64,000 nt of DNA from Austwickia sp. (GTDB taxonomy: Bacteria; Actinomycetota; Actinomycetes; Actinomycetales; Dermatophilaceae): assembly GCA_016711265.1 (NCBI GenBank), contig JADJTI010000004.1:124001-188000 (forward strand). The letters run 5' to 3'. Of the stretch, positions 50,777 through 59,022 are shown one piece after another (the first letter of the stretch is position 1; every line of letters starts with the position of its first letter). The position numbers and the translations under genes were made by a program. The notes below the pieces were generated by a model. The model did no database searches, was not told where the DNA came from, and saw nothing but the letters and a program-made list of their open reading frames with translations.

Positions 50777-51499
50777 TCAGTACCAGTTGGTCGCCTGGCT
50801 GTGCCGCCAGGCAGCGCACGGGCTTCCGTACCGGCTCTTGATGTACCCCAGACCCCAGCGGATCTGGGTGGGCGGGTCGCTCCGCCAGTTCTTCCCGGCC
50901 GAAGCCATCTTGCCGCCCGGTAGTGACTGCGGGATCCCGTAGGCCCCGGAGCTGCGGTTCATGGCCCGGTGGTCCCACTGGCTTTCCTTGGTCCACAGCT
51001 TGACCAGGCACTGATAGTCGGCGCTGCCCCAGCCGTAGGAGGTGACCGCTTGCCGCGCGTACGCCTTGGAGTTGGCCTTCGAGGGCTGGGAGCTGGCCCG
51101 TTGGGCGAGGCTGGCCAGGGTGCTGACCTGCGGCGCCACGCGCGCCGGCACGGCCGCCGGGGCCGGAGAGCGGGTGACGGCGGTGTTCAGCGCTTCCCGG
51201 GCCTCCGCCTCGGTCAGCGCGCTCGTCGCACCAGCGAGCCGTTCCTGCAGGTATTCCGCCCGGTCGGCGGCCGCGGACGGCGCCGCCGCCTGGCGCACCT
51301 GGACGACGGGGGCCAGGCCCTGTACTGCCGCGGCGGGGACCTGCGCCAGCGCGGGAACTCCCGCCACGCTCAGGCTGACGGCGCCGGCCAGACCAGCCGT
51401 GAGGACAGTCCAACCCGCGGTACGCCGGAGCCTGGCCGAGCGCGACGCGCGGGGATCGGTGAGGGTCGCGTCGGAGACGCGCTCGGGAGAAACAAACAC
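50777..51499 (-). CDS. Secreted lytic transglycosylase-like protein
   Basis: A protein of 240 residues. After a basic N-terminus with a hydrophobic signal segment (GWTVLTAGLAGAVSLSVAG), a 90-residue Ala/Pro/Gln-rich linker leads to the C-terminal domain: YQCLVKLWTKESQWDHRAMN (catalytic Glu), SSGAYGIPQSLPGGKMAS, and IRWGLGYIKSRYGSPCAAW. This is the actinobacterial transglycosylase-SLT type that cleaves peptidoglycan glycan strands. GTG at 51499 has GGAAGG seven bases upstream. Confidence 0.85.
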   Translation of the reverse strand: MFVSPERVSDATLTDPRASRSARLRRTAGWTVLTAGLAGAVSLSVAGVPALAQVPAAAVQGLAPVVQVRQAAAPSAAADRAEYLQERLAGATSALTEAEAREALNTAVTRSPAPAAVPARVAPQVSTLASLAQRASSQPSKANSKAYARQAVTSYGWGSADYQCLVKLWTKESQWDHRAMNRSSGAYGIPQSLPGGKMASAGKNWRSDPPTQIRWGLGYIKSRYGSPCAAWRHSQATNWY

Positions 51500-51898
51500 A
51501 GCGGGGCCTTCCAGGGATCGAAGGCGCAGGGGCTCTTCGTCGGTCGTCAGGGGTTTTGACGCCCGCGCCTGGGCTGGGACACCCGGCTCGGACGTGGGCG
51601 GCTACCGGACCTTCGTTACCAGTCGATGACCGCCTCGTTATGCGTTCGAGACCATTGCAGTTTGGCAGGTCGGTCGTACGCCTGACAAACCGGAACGCAT
51701 CGGCCTGCGCACCCCGGCGGCGGCGGTCGCCTGCCGTGATCCGGGACACGGCGAAACCGCCGCCCAACGCGACTGGTCAAAAACAGCGCCACCGGGCGCG
51801 ACTCGCCTCTCGGAGCAAGCGCTCGCTCGCTCCGATCAGCTCACATTATGAGACCTAGACTGATCGCAGAGTGATACCCGCGCTGTCCAGACTCGCGG
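51500..51898. other. Regulatory gap upstream of the transglycosylase gene
   Basis: About 400 bases without a gene between the transglycosylase start and the end of the PhoH-like gene. On the minus strand two TAACGA copies occur (in CATAACGAGG and GTAACGAAGG, 51614-51642), which recall the repeats bound by MtrA-type cell-wall regulators; this is only a resemblance. I found no convincing c-di-AMP riboswitch. A short hairpin (CGGAGC/GCTCCG) lies near 51812-51835. Confidence 0.35.
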
Positions 51899-53200
51899 TC
51901 AACCCTCGATCCCCTCCAGGAGGTCGGTCACCAGGGCCGCGATCGGGCTGCGCTCACTGCGGGTCAGGGTGACATGCGCGAACAGCGGATTCCCCTTGAG
52001 AACCTCGATCACCGCGGCCACCCCGTCGTGGCGGCCCACCCGCAGGTTGTCCCGCTGGGCGACGTCGTGAGTCAGCACGACCCGGGAGTTCTGACCGATC
52101 CGGGACAGCACCGTCAGCAGCACGTTGCGCTCCAGGGACTGCGCCTCGTCGACGATCACGAAGGCGTCGTGCAACGAACGCCCTCGGATGTGCGTCAGCG
52201 GCAACACCTCTAGCATCCCTCGGTCGAGGACCTCCTCCACGACCTCGCTGCTGACAACGGCCCCCAGGGTGTCGAAAACCGCTTGCGCCCAGGGGCCCAT
52301 CTTCTCGGCCTCACTCCCGGGCAGGTACCCCAGTTCCTGGCCGCCGACGGCGTACAAGGGCCGGAAGATGATCATCCGCCGGTGGTGACGGCGTTCGATC
52401 ACCGCCTCCAGTCCGGCGCACATCGCCAGGGCGCTCTTGCCGGTCCCCGCCCGGCCACCCAGGCTGATGATGCCCACGTCCGGATCCAGGAGCAGGTCCA
52501 GGGCGACCCGTTGCTCGGCGCTGCGGCCGTGCAACCCGAAGGCGTCGCGGTCACCGCGCACCAGCCGGATCGCACCGTCGGGCCCGATCCGGCCCAGAGC
52601 GCCTCCGCGACCGCTATGCAGCACCAACCCGGTGTGGCAGGGAAGCTCCGAGGCGGCCTCATGCACCAGCCTCCCCTCGACGTACAGGGTGTTCATGGCC
52701 TCGGAACCGATGTCCAGTTCGGCCATCCCGGTCCACCCGCTGTCGACGGCCAGCTCGGCGCGGTACTCCTGGGCGTCCAGACCCATCGCCGAGGCCTTGA
52801 TGCGCATCGGCAGGTCCTTGCTGACCACGGTCACCGTGCGCCCGGCATTGGACAACGTCTTGGCAACCGCGAGGATCCGGCTGTCGTTGTCACCGAGCCG
52901 GAAGCCGATGGGCAGCGCCTCCTGGCCGCTGTGGTTCAGCTCGACGGTCAGGGTGCCGCCCTGGTTCCCGACGGGCAGCGGGTGATCCAGCCGGCCCTGG
53001 CTGATCCGCAGCTCGTCGAGCAGCCGCAATGCCTGCCGCGCGAAGTACCCGAGTTCGGGGTGATGCCGTTTGGCTTCCAACTCGGTGATCACCACGATCG
53101 GCAGCACCACGTCGTGCTCGTCGAACCGGATCATCGCGCGGGGGTCGCTCAACAGGACGGAGGTGTCCAACACGTAGGTCTTGCGTGGGGTGTTCGCCAT
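51899..53200 (-). CDS. PhoH2-type protein, PIN domain plus ATPase
   Basis: A protein of 433 residues. Residues 1-140 are a PIN nuclease domain (KTYVLDTSVLLSDPRAMIRF, LGDNDSRILAVAKTL). Residues about 225-430 are a PhoH ATPase with Walker A ISLGGRAGTGKSALAMCAGL and Walker B AFVIVDEAQSLERNVLL. This fusion, PhoH2, unwinds and cuts RNA in mycobacteria, where a small antitoxin ORF (phoAT) overlaps it; I see no such ORF in the 64 bases upstream. ATG at 53200 with GGAGGAGA four bases before. Confidence 0.9.
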   Translation of the reverse strand: MANTPRKTYVLDTSVLLSDPRAMIRFDEHDVVLPIVVITELEAKRHHPELGYFARQALRLLDELRISQGRLDHPLPVGNQGGTLTVELNHSGQEALPIGFRLGDNDSRILAVAKTLSNAGRTVTVVSKDLPMRIKASAMGLDAQEYRAELAVDSGWTGMAELDIGSEAMNTLYVEGRLVHEAASELPCHTGLVLHSGRGGALGRIGPDGAIRLVRGDRDAFGLHGRSAEQRVALDLLLDPDVGIISLGGRAGTGKSALAMCAGLEAVIERRHHRRMIIFRPLYAVGGQELGYLPGSEAEKMGPWAQAVFDTLGAVVSSEVVEEVLDRGMLEVLPLTHIRGRSLHDAFVIVDEAQSLERNVLLTVLSRIGQNSRVVLTHDVAQRDNLRVGRHDGVAAVIEVLKGNPLFAHVTLTRSERSPIAALVTDLLEGIEG

Positions 53201-53264
53201 GAGGTCTCCTCCGCCCGGTGCGGCGCCGGCACGTGCAGCCGCCCTTGCACCGTACGACGCGCGC

Positions 53265-54881
53265 TCAGTCCGCGCGCGCAGCGCGGCTCACCGTGCGGCC
53301 GGCGTCAGCTCCCGGCCGGGCGGCGTTCGCCTCACGGTCACGCGCCGTCAACCCCGCGCTCTGATGCCAGTCCACGATGTGCTCAGCCGGGCCGCGGAAC
53401 TTCCAGACGGTCCACGCGATCGCCGTCAGGCCCAGCGCCCACACGCCGTTGCTGAAGGCCACGTCGATCGCGCTGTACGCGCAGAAGAACGCCGTCACCC
53501 AGACCACCGCCTGCAGCGCCCGGCGGCTGAGGCGGGTGGCGCCGAGCAGCACGCCGCCCCAGAGCATGTACCAGGGGTGGATCACCGGCCCGCCGAGGCA
53601 GAGCACCAGGAACGCCCCGGACACCGCGGTCATCGGCCGGCGGGGGGCGACGCGCAGGGTCAGCCACACCCAGGCGCACATCGTCAGCACGACCCCGAGG
53701 GTCCGCAACGCGGGTACCGGCACCTGGGTCCAGGCTCGGGGCATCCCCAGCAGATACATGATCCCCTCGATGATGCTGCCCAGCAGGGTGGGCGGTGACA
53801 GCAGCGAGCGCAACAGAGTCGGGACCGCCATATTCGGTACCCACCCCCAACCCAGCCCGGTCCACAGGGTCAGCGCCTGGAAGGTAGCCAGCGCGGTGGT
53901 GCCGGCGATCGCGCACGAGGTCAGGTACTTGCGATAGGTGACCAGGTTGGTGCCGCTGCGGGCGCGGACCGACAGCGCCGCGACCCCGATCAAGGCCAAG
54001 ATGGCGGTCTGCTTGAACCCAGCCCCGGCGGCCACCGCCATACTTGCGGTCACCAGGTGCCCCCGGGTGGCCACCAACAGCCCCAGCACCACCAGCGCGA
54101 TCATCATGGCGTCCTGGTGGGCGCCACCGATGAGGTGCATCATCACCATCGGATTGAGTACGCCGAGCCAGCGCGCCTGATGCGGACTGACCCCCACCCG
54201 GACGGCCAGTCGCGGCAGCGCCCAGGCCAGGACCGCCACCGAGAGCAGGGCGGGCACCCGCATGCCGACCGCCGCGGCGTAAGCGTTGCCGGCGCTCAGC
54301 CACACGATGAGGTGCTGCATCTGGAGGGCCACCGGGCCGTACGGGGCCGGGGTGTACAGCCACATCGGATCGACCTGGTCGGCGAACGGACCGGGCACGG
54401 AGATCGGGCCCGTCAGATAGGCGTCCATCCCGCGCGCGACCACTAGGCCCTGGGCCGCATAGCTGTAGGCATCCCGGCTGAACAGCGGGGGCGCCAGCAG
54501 CACGGGCAGGCTCCAGATCAGCCACGTGATCCCCGGCACCGTGGGTCGTCCGGGCCCGGGGCGCATCCGCAGCCAGGCGTCCAGCAGGACCGCCACCCCG
54601 AGCATCACGAGCACCGTGGCGACCACTCGCCCTGGGCCGCGCTCCAGGAAACCCAGGTGCAACGTCTGCAGGATGGGCGCGTCCGGAGGGAGGAACGCCG
54701 GGGTCAACGATCCGGTCCCGATCAGACACATCCCCCAAAAGCCGCGGCGCACCATCGGGTGCTCCCAGGCGCGGCTCAGGCTCGAGGCGAAGCTCTGCGC
54801 CAGCCCCCCGCCGGGCACCGTGCTCGCCGCCATCACCCGCCCGTTCGCTCCGCTGGGACCATCACCCTGCCCGCACTGCAC
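53265..54881 (-). CDS. GT-C polyprenol-phosphate-mannose mannosyltransferase (MptB-like)
   Basis: A protein of 538 residues with about 12-13 membrane segments. PPLFSRDAYSYAAQGLVVA in the first large loop carries the GT-C metal/donor motif, and VDPMWLYTPAPYGPVALQMQ and LNPMVMMHLIGGAHQDAMMI are typical of the alpha-1,6-mannosyltransferase MptA/MptB family that builds lipomannan from decaprenyl-phosphate mannose. The acceptor cannot be fixed. GTG at 54881 is kept; ATG at 54833 is a plausible alternative. uppS lies just upstream on the same strand, so prenyl carrier supply and use are adjacent. Confidence 0.82.
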   Translation of the reverse strand: MQCGQGDGPSGANGRVMAASTVPGGGLAQSFASSLSRAWEHPMVRRGFWGMCLIGTGSLTPAFLPPDAPILQTLHLGFLERGPGRVVATVLVMLGVAVLLDAWLRMRPGPGRPTVPGITWLIWSLPVLLAPPLFSRDAYSYAAQGLVVARGMDAYLTGPISVPGPFADQVDPMWLYTPAPYGPVALQMQHLIVWLSAGNAYAAAVGMRVPALLSVAVLAWALPRLAVRVGVSPHQARWLGVLNPMVMMHLIGGAHQDAMMIALVVLGLLVATRGHLVTASMAVAAGAGFKQTAILALIGVAALSVRARSGTNLVTYRKYLTSCAIAGTTALATFQALTLWTGLGWGWVPNMAVPTLLRSLLSPPTLLGSIIEGIMYLLGMPRAWTQVPVPALRTLGVVLTMCAWVWLTLRVAPRRPMTAVSGAFLVLCLGGPVIHPWYMLWGGVLLGATRLSRRALQAVVWVTAFFCAYSAIDVAFSNGVWALGLTAIAWTVWKFRGPAEHIVDWHQSAGLTARDREANAARPGADAGRTVSRAARAD

Positions 54882-54904
54882 CGCTCACCCAGGCGGCCGG
54901 TGGC

Positions 54905-55666
54905 TCACCCGCCGTACCGACGTTCCCGTTCGGCAAAGGCCCGGAGGGCGCGAAGAAAGTCCACCCGGCGGAAGTCCGGCCAGTACGCCTCGCAGAAGTA
55001 GAACTCGCTGTGCGTGCTCTGCCAGAGCAGGAATCCGCCGATCCGCTGTTCCCCGCTGGTCCTGATCACCAGGTCGGGATCGGGTTGCCCCCGAGTATAG
55101 AGGTGGGCCTCGATCGCCTGGGGGTCCACGGCCGCGGCCACTTCGGCCAGGGTCTTGCCGGCTGCGTCTGCTTCGAGCAACATTTCGCGGACCGCGTCGG
55201 CGATCTCCCGGCGACCGCCGTAGCCCACGGCGATGTTCACCACCATGCCCTCGACCTGCGCCGTCTGCGCGGCTGCCGCGTCCAGGCGGGCCGCGGTCGA
55301 GGCGGGCAGGAGTTCGCGGGCGCCCACCAGGTTGACCCGCCAGCGACCGGCCGCGGCCAACTCGTCGACCACCTTCTCGATGATCGTCAGCAGGGGCACC
55401 AACTCTTGGGCCGAGCGCTTGAGGTTGTCGGTCGACAGCAGCCACAACGTGACGATCTCGACGCCGACTTCTTCGCTCCAGGTCAGCAGGGGGATGATGT
55501 TGGCTGCTCCGGCCTCGTGCCCGTGGGCCGAATCCTCGCCCTTCAGCCGCGCCCAGCGGCGATTGCCGTCCAGCATCACCCCGACATGTCGCGGCACCCG
55601 CTCGGGCGTCAGAAACGCTGCCAGACGGCGTTCGTAGATGCCGTACAGCACGTCCTGAACGATCAT
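54905..55666 (-). CDS. uppS: Isoprenyl (undecaprenyl/decaprenyl) diphosphate synthase
   Basis: A protein of 253 residues, cis-prenyltransferase. PRHVGVMLDGNRRWARLKGE with the catalytic Asp, HGHEAGAANIIPLLTWSEEV, VNIAVGYGGRREI, and DLVIRTSGEQRIGGFLLWQS with FYFCEAYWPDFR. It makes the lipid carrier for peptidoglycan and glycolipids. ATG at 55666 gives MIVQDVLYGIYERRL, the usual actinobacterial start. Confidence 0.96.
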   Translation of the reverse strand: MIVQDVLYGIYERRLAAFLTPERVPRHVGVMLDGNRRWARLKGEDSAHGHEAGAANIIPLLTWSEEVGVEIVTLWLLSTDNLKRSAQELVPLLTIIEKVVDELAAAGRWRVNLVGARELLPASTAARLDAAAAQTAQVEGMVVNIAVGYGGRREIADAVREMLLEADAAGKTLAEVAAAVDPQAIEAHLYTRGQPDPDLVIRTSGEQRIGGFLLWQSTHSEFYFCEAYWPDFRRVDFLRALRAFAERERRYGG

Positions 55667-55700
55667 GTTCCCTCGATTCAGCCGACGCGTCAGGCGAGGG

Positions 55701-55901
55701 TCAGGGCGTCCCGCCGCCCGGTGCTCCAGGGGTCTGCGGAGTGTCCGGGCCCGGCAGCCGGCCGGCGTCCTCCTGCCGGTACCGCATGTTGCGGAGCCGA
55801 CCGTTCATGTTCCGCACCAGCAGCCACAACGCCAAGGCGAGGACGAAGAAGGCGAGAAAGCCGCCGATGCCTCCCGAGACTGCCTGATTCGCTCCGTTCA
55901 T
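55701..55901 (-). CDS. Small single-pass membrane protein
   Basis: A protein of 66 residues. One membrane segment (GIGGFLAFFVLALALWLLV, residues 12-30) followed by RNMNGRLRNMRYRQ and a Pro/Gly tail. Small proteins with this RNMxxRLRxM pattern occur beside mca in related actinobacteria; function is unknown to me. ATG at 55901 overlaps the end of the mca 3' fragment (ATGA), so it is co-translated. Confidence 0.75.
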   Translation of the reverse strand: MNGANQAVSGGIGGFLAFFVLALALWLLVRNMNGRLRNMRYRQEDAGRLPGPDTPQTPGAPGGGTP

Positions 55902-56224
55902 GGGCCCTCCTTGACGACGTCGAACTGAGCCGGTCGGCCCGCCGCGTGCACCTGGGCCGCCAGGGCGTCGGCGGCAGCGCCGTCACCCAGGCCGGCGAAC
56001 AGGTCATCCTCACCGGGTTCGATCGGCACGTAGGAGATGGCCGCCTCGAAGTCCTCGGTCGGCCAGACACGCTGTTCCAGGTCTATAGGTGCAGCGAACC
56101 ACATCCCATCGGGGTCGACCTGGGTTGCGTGCGCCAATAACGCGCGTTGCCGGGCACCGAAGTACTCCGCACAGGCCACCTTGGTCGTGGTGGTCCGCTC
56201 GGGCATCTGTTCGCGGCGCTTCAT
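55898..56224 (-). CDS. mca: Mycothiol S-conjugate amidase, 3' part after a frameshift
   Basis: A 108-codon frame from ATG 56224 to 55898. The sequence AEYFGARQRALLAHATQVDP, DGMWFAAPIDLEQRVWPTED and DDLFAGL is the C-terminal third of Mca, not an independent protein. The frame in fact continues upstream through PYAEWMKRREQMPERT, which follows directly on the Mca N-terminal frame if one C is added to a four-C run (56237-56240). It may be a sequencing error, or a true split with ATGA coupling. Confidence 0.75.
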   Translation of the reverse strand: MKRREQMPERTTTTKVACAEYFGARQRALLAHATQVDPDGMWFAAPIDLEQRVWPTEDFEAAISYVPIEPGEDDLFAGLGDGAAADALAAQVHAAGRPAQFDVVKEGP

Positions 56225-56841
56225 CCATTCGGCGTAGGGGATTCCAGGCCGCTGTCGAGGAGGGCCGCGTGCAGCGCGTCCAGGCGGCTCCAGGTGAAGG
56301 TCTGGTTGTAGTACAGCTTGAGCGGTTGCCACGGGAGCCCGGCGTGCGGGTACGCCGTGGGGTCACCGGCGCTGCGGAAGGCGCTGACACTGACCTTGTG
56401 GCACATGATGTGGTCGGGGTGGGGGTAACCGCCCAATTCGTCGTACGTCGTCATCACGTGCGGCCGGAACGCCCGCACGACCCGGACCAGCGCCTCGGTG
56501 GTCACCCGTAGCGGTTCCGTGGCGAAGCACCCCTCCGGCAACGGGGGCAGCGGATCTCCCTGCGGCAGACCCGAGTCCATGAACCCCAGCCAGGTGTGCT
56601 CCACCCCGAGGATCTCCTGGGCGGTCCGCATCTCGCGGCGCCGGAACTCCGGCAGATCGCGCAGCACGTCCGGGTTGTCGCGCAGCCGCGGGTTGAGGAT
56701 GTCACCGCGTTCGCCACCGGTGCAGGAGACCACCATGACGCGCTCGCCCTCGGCGACGTACCGAGCGGAGGTGGCGGCGCCTTTGCTCGACTCGTCGTCC
56801 GGGTGCGCGTGAACCGCCATCAGTCGAAGTCCCCGACCCAC
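56221..56841 (-). CDS. mca: Mycothiol S-conjugate amidase, 5' part
   Basis: A protein of 206 residues as read, truncated; restored length is about 314. It belongs to the LmbE/PIG-L zinc deacetylase family: MAVHAHPDDESSKGAATSAR and GGYPHPDHIMCHKVSVSAFR supply the zinc ligands. Mca cleaves mycothiol S-conjugates to a mercapturic acid and GlcN-Ins during detoxification, so the organism is expected to use mycothiol. The last residues before the stop (LESPTPNG) are out of frame with the family. GTG at 56841 has AGGGAG upstream; ATG at 56820 is possible. Confidence 0.85.
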   Translation of the reverse strand: MGRGLRLMAVHAHPDDESSKGAATSARYVAEGERVMVVSCTGGERGDILNPRLRDNPDVLRDLPEFRRREMRTAQEILGVEHTWLGFMDSGLPQGDPLPPLPEGCFATEPLRVTTEALVRVVRAFRPHVMTTYDELGGYPHPDHIMCHKVSVSAFRSAGDPTAYPHAGLPWQPLKLYYNQTFTWSRLDALHAALLDSGLESPTPNG

Positions 56842-57013
56842 AAGCTCCCTCTCGCCGCATCGGCCCCCACCGCCGTACCGCGGGGTTCACCACGACCCAA
56901 GCACCCGTGGACGCCTGAGCACCACCGGCACCCGGCCGTGGCGGGGGTGTTCCCAGTGTCGCACCCGGTACGACGGCCAGGGGCATGGGCCGGGGTGAGC
57001 CCACGTGCCGGTC

Positions 57014-57019
57014 TAGAGT
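57014..57019 (+). promoter_or_regulatory. -10 box, leaderless promoter of the DUF4307 gene
   Basis: TAGAGT with 6 bases to the GTG at 57026; no ribosome site. Confidence 0.5.
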
Positions 57020-57025
57020 GACGGT

Positions 57026-57400
57026 GTGGCTCTCCCCCGACCGGCCCCCGGCAAGGCGCGGCTGTGGATCCTGTCGACGCTGGGCATTCTCGCGATGAGC
57101 GCCATCGCGATCTGGTTCGGTCTGGCCGCCGTCGTCGGCAAACCGAACTGGGAGGCTCGTTCGTTCAAGGTGGTCTCCGAGAAGGAGACGCTGATCAAAT
57201 TCGCCGTCAGCCGCCCGGCCGGGATGACCGTCCGCTGCGAGGTGCAGGCGCTCGACCAGGCCCACGCCGTCGTCGGGCGCGCCGAGGTGGTGCTGGGTCC
57301 CGAACTCGGCGCGCAGGTGGAACAGACCGCCCTGATCAGGACGACCTCACGCGCGGTGACCGCCAAGCCCTACCAGTGTCGCGAGGTCAAGGCGTCCTAG
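57026..57400 (+). CDS. DUF4307 membrane protein
   Basis: A protein of 124 residues. A short basic N-terminus, one membrane segment (LWILSTLGILAMSAIAIWFG), and an extracytoplasmic domain of about 85 residues with FAVSRPAGMTVRCEVQALDQ, typical of the actinobacterial DUF4307 family found next to mca and greA. Two cysteines remain in the domain (VRCEV, YQCREV) and may pair. Function unknown. GTG start supported by the leaderless -10 box. Confidence 0.82.
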   Translation: MALPRPAPGKARLWILSTLGILAMSAIAIWFGLAAVVGKPNWEARSFKVVSEKETLIKFAVSRPAGMTVRCEVQALDQAHAVVGRAEVVLGPELGAQVEQTALIRTTSRAVTAKPYQCREVKAS

Positions 57401-57408
57401 CTTCGCTC

Positions 57409-57480
57409 GACCTGGTGCAGGTTGATCCGACCTGGTGCGTGCTGCAGGGCGCACCAGGTCAGGGAAACCCGCACCAGGTC
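57409..57480. terminator. Nested four-copy repeat, likely terminator
   Basis: GACCTGGTGC occurs at 57409 and 57429, and its complement GCACCAGGTC at 57451 and 57471. The inner pair makes a 10-bp stem with a 12-base loop; the outer pair can stack on it or pair alternatively. It begins 8 bp after the DUF4307 stop. Confidence 0.6.
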
Positions 57481-57561
57481 AGGGGACCAGGGACGTGTCG
57501 CCCCAAGCCGGCCATCCGACGGGCGTCACCGCGACCCTTAGCCTCCGGCCCGAAAACCTTC

Positions 57562-57567
57562 TATACT
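57562..57567 (+). promoter_or_regulatory. -10 box upstream of greA
   Basis: TATACT, the closest match to a consensus -10 in the window, about 140 bp before the greA GTG. No good -35 was found. A long 5' leader is implied if it is used. Confidence 0.45.
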
Positions 57568-57706
57568 GGAGGTTCGTATCGAATCGCCAGGCACCCGGCC
57601 CCATCTCGCGTCGCGGAGAGGGGGCCGATCCATTGCGGTTGCGTTCCCCGGGCCCGGTCGCGGAACTCCCCGGGACGCGCGCTATCTGTCCACCAAGGAG
57701 TATGTC

Positions 57707-58198
57707 GTGTCCGAATCTGCAACGAGCCAGGCCAGCTACCTGACCCAGGAGGCGTACGACCGCCTGCTGTCCGAGCTGGAGCACCTCTCGACCGAGGGAC
57801 GCAGCGACATCTCCAAGCGGATCGAGGCCGCTCGTGACGAGGGCGACCTGAAGGAGAACGGCGGCTACCACGCAGCCAAGGAGGAGCAGGGCAAGATGGA
57901 GGCCCGGATCCGCCAGCTGCAGGGCCTGCTGGAAAACGCCATCGTGGGCGAAACTCCGCCGGATGACGGAATCGTCGAGCCGGGCATGGTGGTGACCGTC
58001 GAGACCGGTGGCGAGGAGATGACCTTCCTGCTGGGCAGCCGCGAGATCGGCACCGACGACGTGGACGTCTACTCCGAGAAGTCACCGATCGGCCAGGCCG
58101 TGATGGGCGCCAAGGCCGGCGATCAGGTGAGCTACACCGCACCGAACGGCAAGCAGTTCCAGGTCAAGATCCTCAAGGCGGTCCCGTTCGGCGCCTGA
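57707..58198 (+). CDS. greA: Transcription elongation factor GreA
   Basis: A protein of 163 residues. Residues 12-85 are the coiled coil with the acidic tip (IEAARDEGDLKENGGYHAAK), residues 90-163 the FKBP-like domain (SPIGQAVMGAKAGDQVSYTA). It stimulates RNA cleavage by backtracked RNA polymerase. GTG at 57707 has AAGGAG six bases upstream, one of the clearest ribosome sites here. The order mca-DUF4307-greA is usual in actinobacteria. Confidence 0.97.
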   Translation: MSESATSQASYLTQEAYDRLLSELEHLSTEGRSDISKRIEAARDEGDLKENGGYHAAKEEQGKMEARIRQLQGLLENAIVGETPPDDGIVEPGMVVTVETGGEEMTFLLGSREIGTDDVDVYSEKSPIGQAVMGAKAGDQVSYTAPNGKQFQVKILKAVPFGA

Positions 58199-58259
58199 GC
58201 GGCTGACACCGGCTGTCCACCCTGCGACGGCGTGGCGGTCCGCGTGTGACACTGGCGAC

Positions 58260-58970
58260 ATGTTCGCCATGCTCGGATTCGGCCGTACCCCCACCATGGT
58301 GGCGCCCGAGGCGGCGCTGCCCGGGCGGGACACCCCCCTACCCGGCATCCCTGACCGGCATGCCGTGCTCGGTACGCCGTTGCGTGGCCCGTGGCAGGCA
58401 AGCGCCCGCCCCGCACACGTGTTGTACCTGGCCTTCGGGTGCTTCTGGGGTGCCGAACGGATCCTGTGGCAGCTGCCGGGAGTGATCACCACCGCAGTCG
58501 GGTACCAGGGCGGGTACACCCCGAACCCGACGTACCAGGAGGTGTGTACGGGGCGCACCGGCCACACCGAGGCGGTGCTGGTGTCCTACGACCCGGAGGT
58601 GCTCGCCACCGGCGAACTGCTCAAAGTGTTCTGGGAGCATCACGACCCGACCCAAGGGATGCGGCAGGGCAACGACGTGGGGACCCAGTACCGCTCGGCC
58701 GTGTACTGGACCACCCCGGAGCAGGAACGCCTCACCAGGGCGTCAGCGGAGGCTTTCGCCGAGGTCCTGGGTGCGCGCACGAAGGCTCCACTCACCACGG
58801 AGCTGCGTCCGGCGGGCCCGCCTGCCGGAGTCGGCGCGACGCCCGGGGACGATGGGCACGCCGGGTCGTTCTTCTACGCCGAGGAGTACCACCAGCAGTA
58901 CCTGCACAAGAACCCGGGCGGGTACTGCATGCACGGCCACAACGGGCTGACCTGCCCCGTCCCGAGCTGA
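58260..58970 (+). CDS. msrA: Peptide methionine sulfoxide reductase MsrA
   Basis: A protein of 236 residues. The active site LAFGCFWGAERILWQLPGV carries the nucleophilic Cys; GYQGGYTPNPTYQEVCTGRT and HAGSFFYAEEYHQQYLHKNP are conserved, and a Cys near the C-terminus (GGYCMHGHNGLTC) can resolve the disulfide. It reduces the S-epimer of oxidised methionine. The first 45 residues extend beyond the core, as in other actinobacterial MsrA. ATG at 58260; a weak GACACT lies 6 bases upstream. Confidence 0.94.
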   Translation: MFAMLGFGRTPTMVAPEAALPGRDTPLPGIPDRHAVLGTPLRGPWQASARPAHVLYLAFGCFWGAERILWQLPGVITTAVGYQGGYTPNPTYQEVCTGRTGHTEAVLVSYDPEVLATGELLKVFWEHHDPTQGMRQGNDVGTQYRSAVYWTTPEQERLTRASAEAFAEVLGARTKAPLTTELRPAGPPAGVGATPGDDGHAGSFFYAEEYHQQYLHKNPGGYCMHGHNGLTCPVPS

Positions 58971-59022
58971 CGGCGCTGACATGCGGTGCTGATGCTGCGC
59001 TGGGTCAGCGCTGATTCAGCCT

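Noticed and set aside
51500..51760. c-di-AMP (ydaO-type) riboswitch upstream of the transglycosylase gene
   Set aside because: This RNA often precedes cell-wall hydrolase genes in actinobacteria, but the expected conserved blocks could not be matched by eye.
53201..53264. PhoAT-like antitoxin ORF ahead of the PhoH2 gene
   Set aside because: The gap is only 64 bases and no small frame with a start and ribosome site was found.
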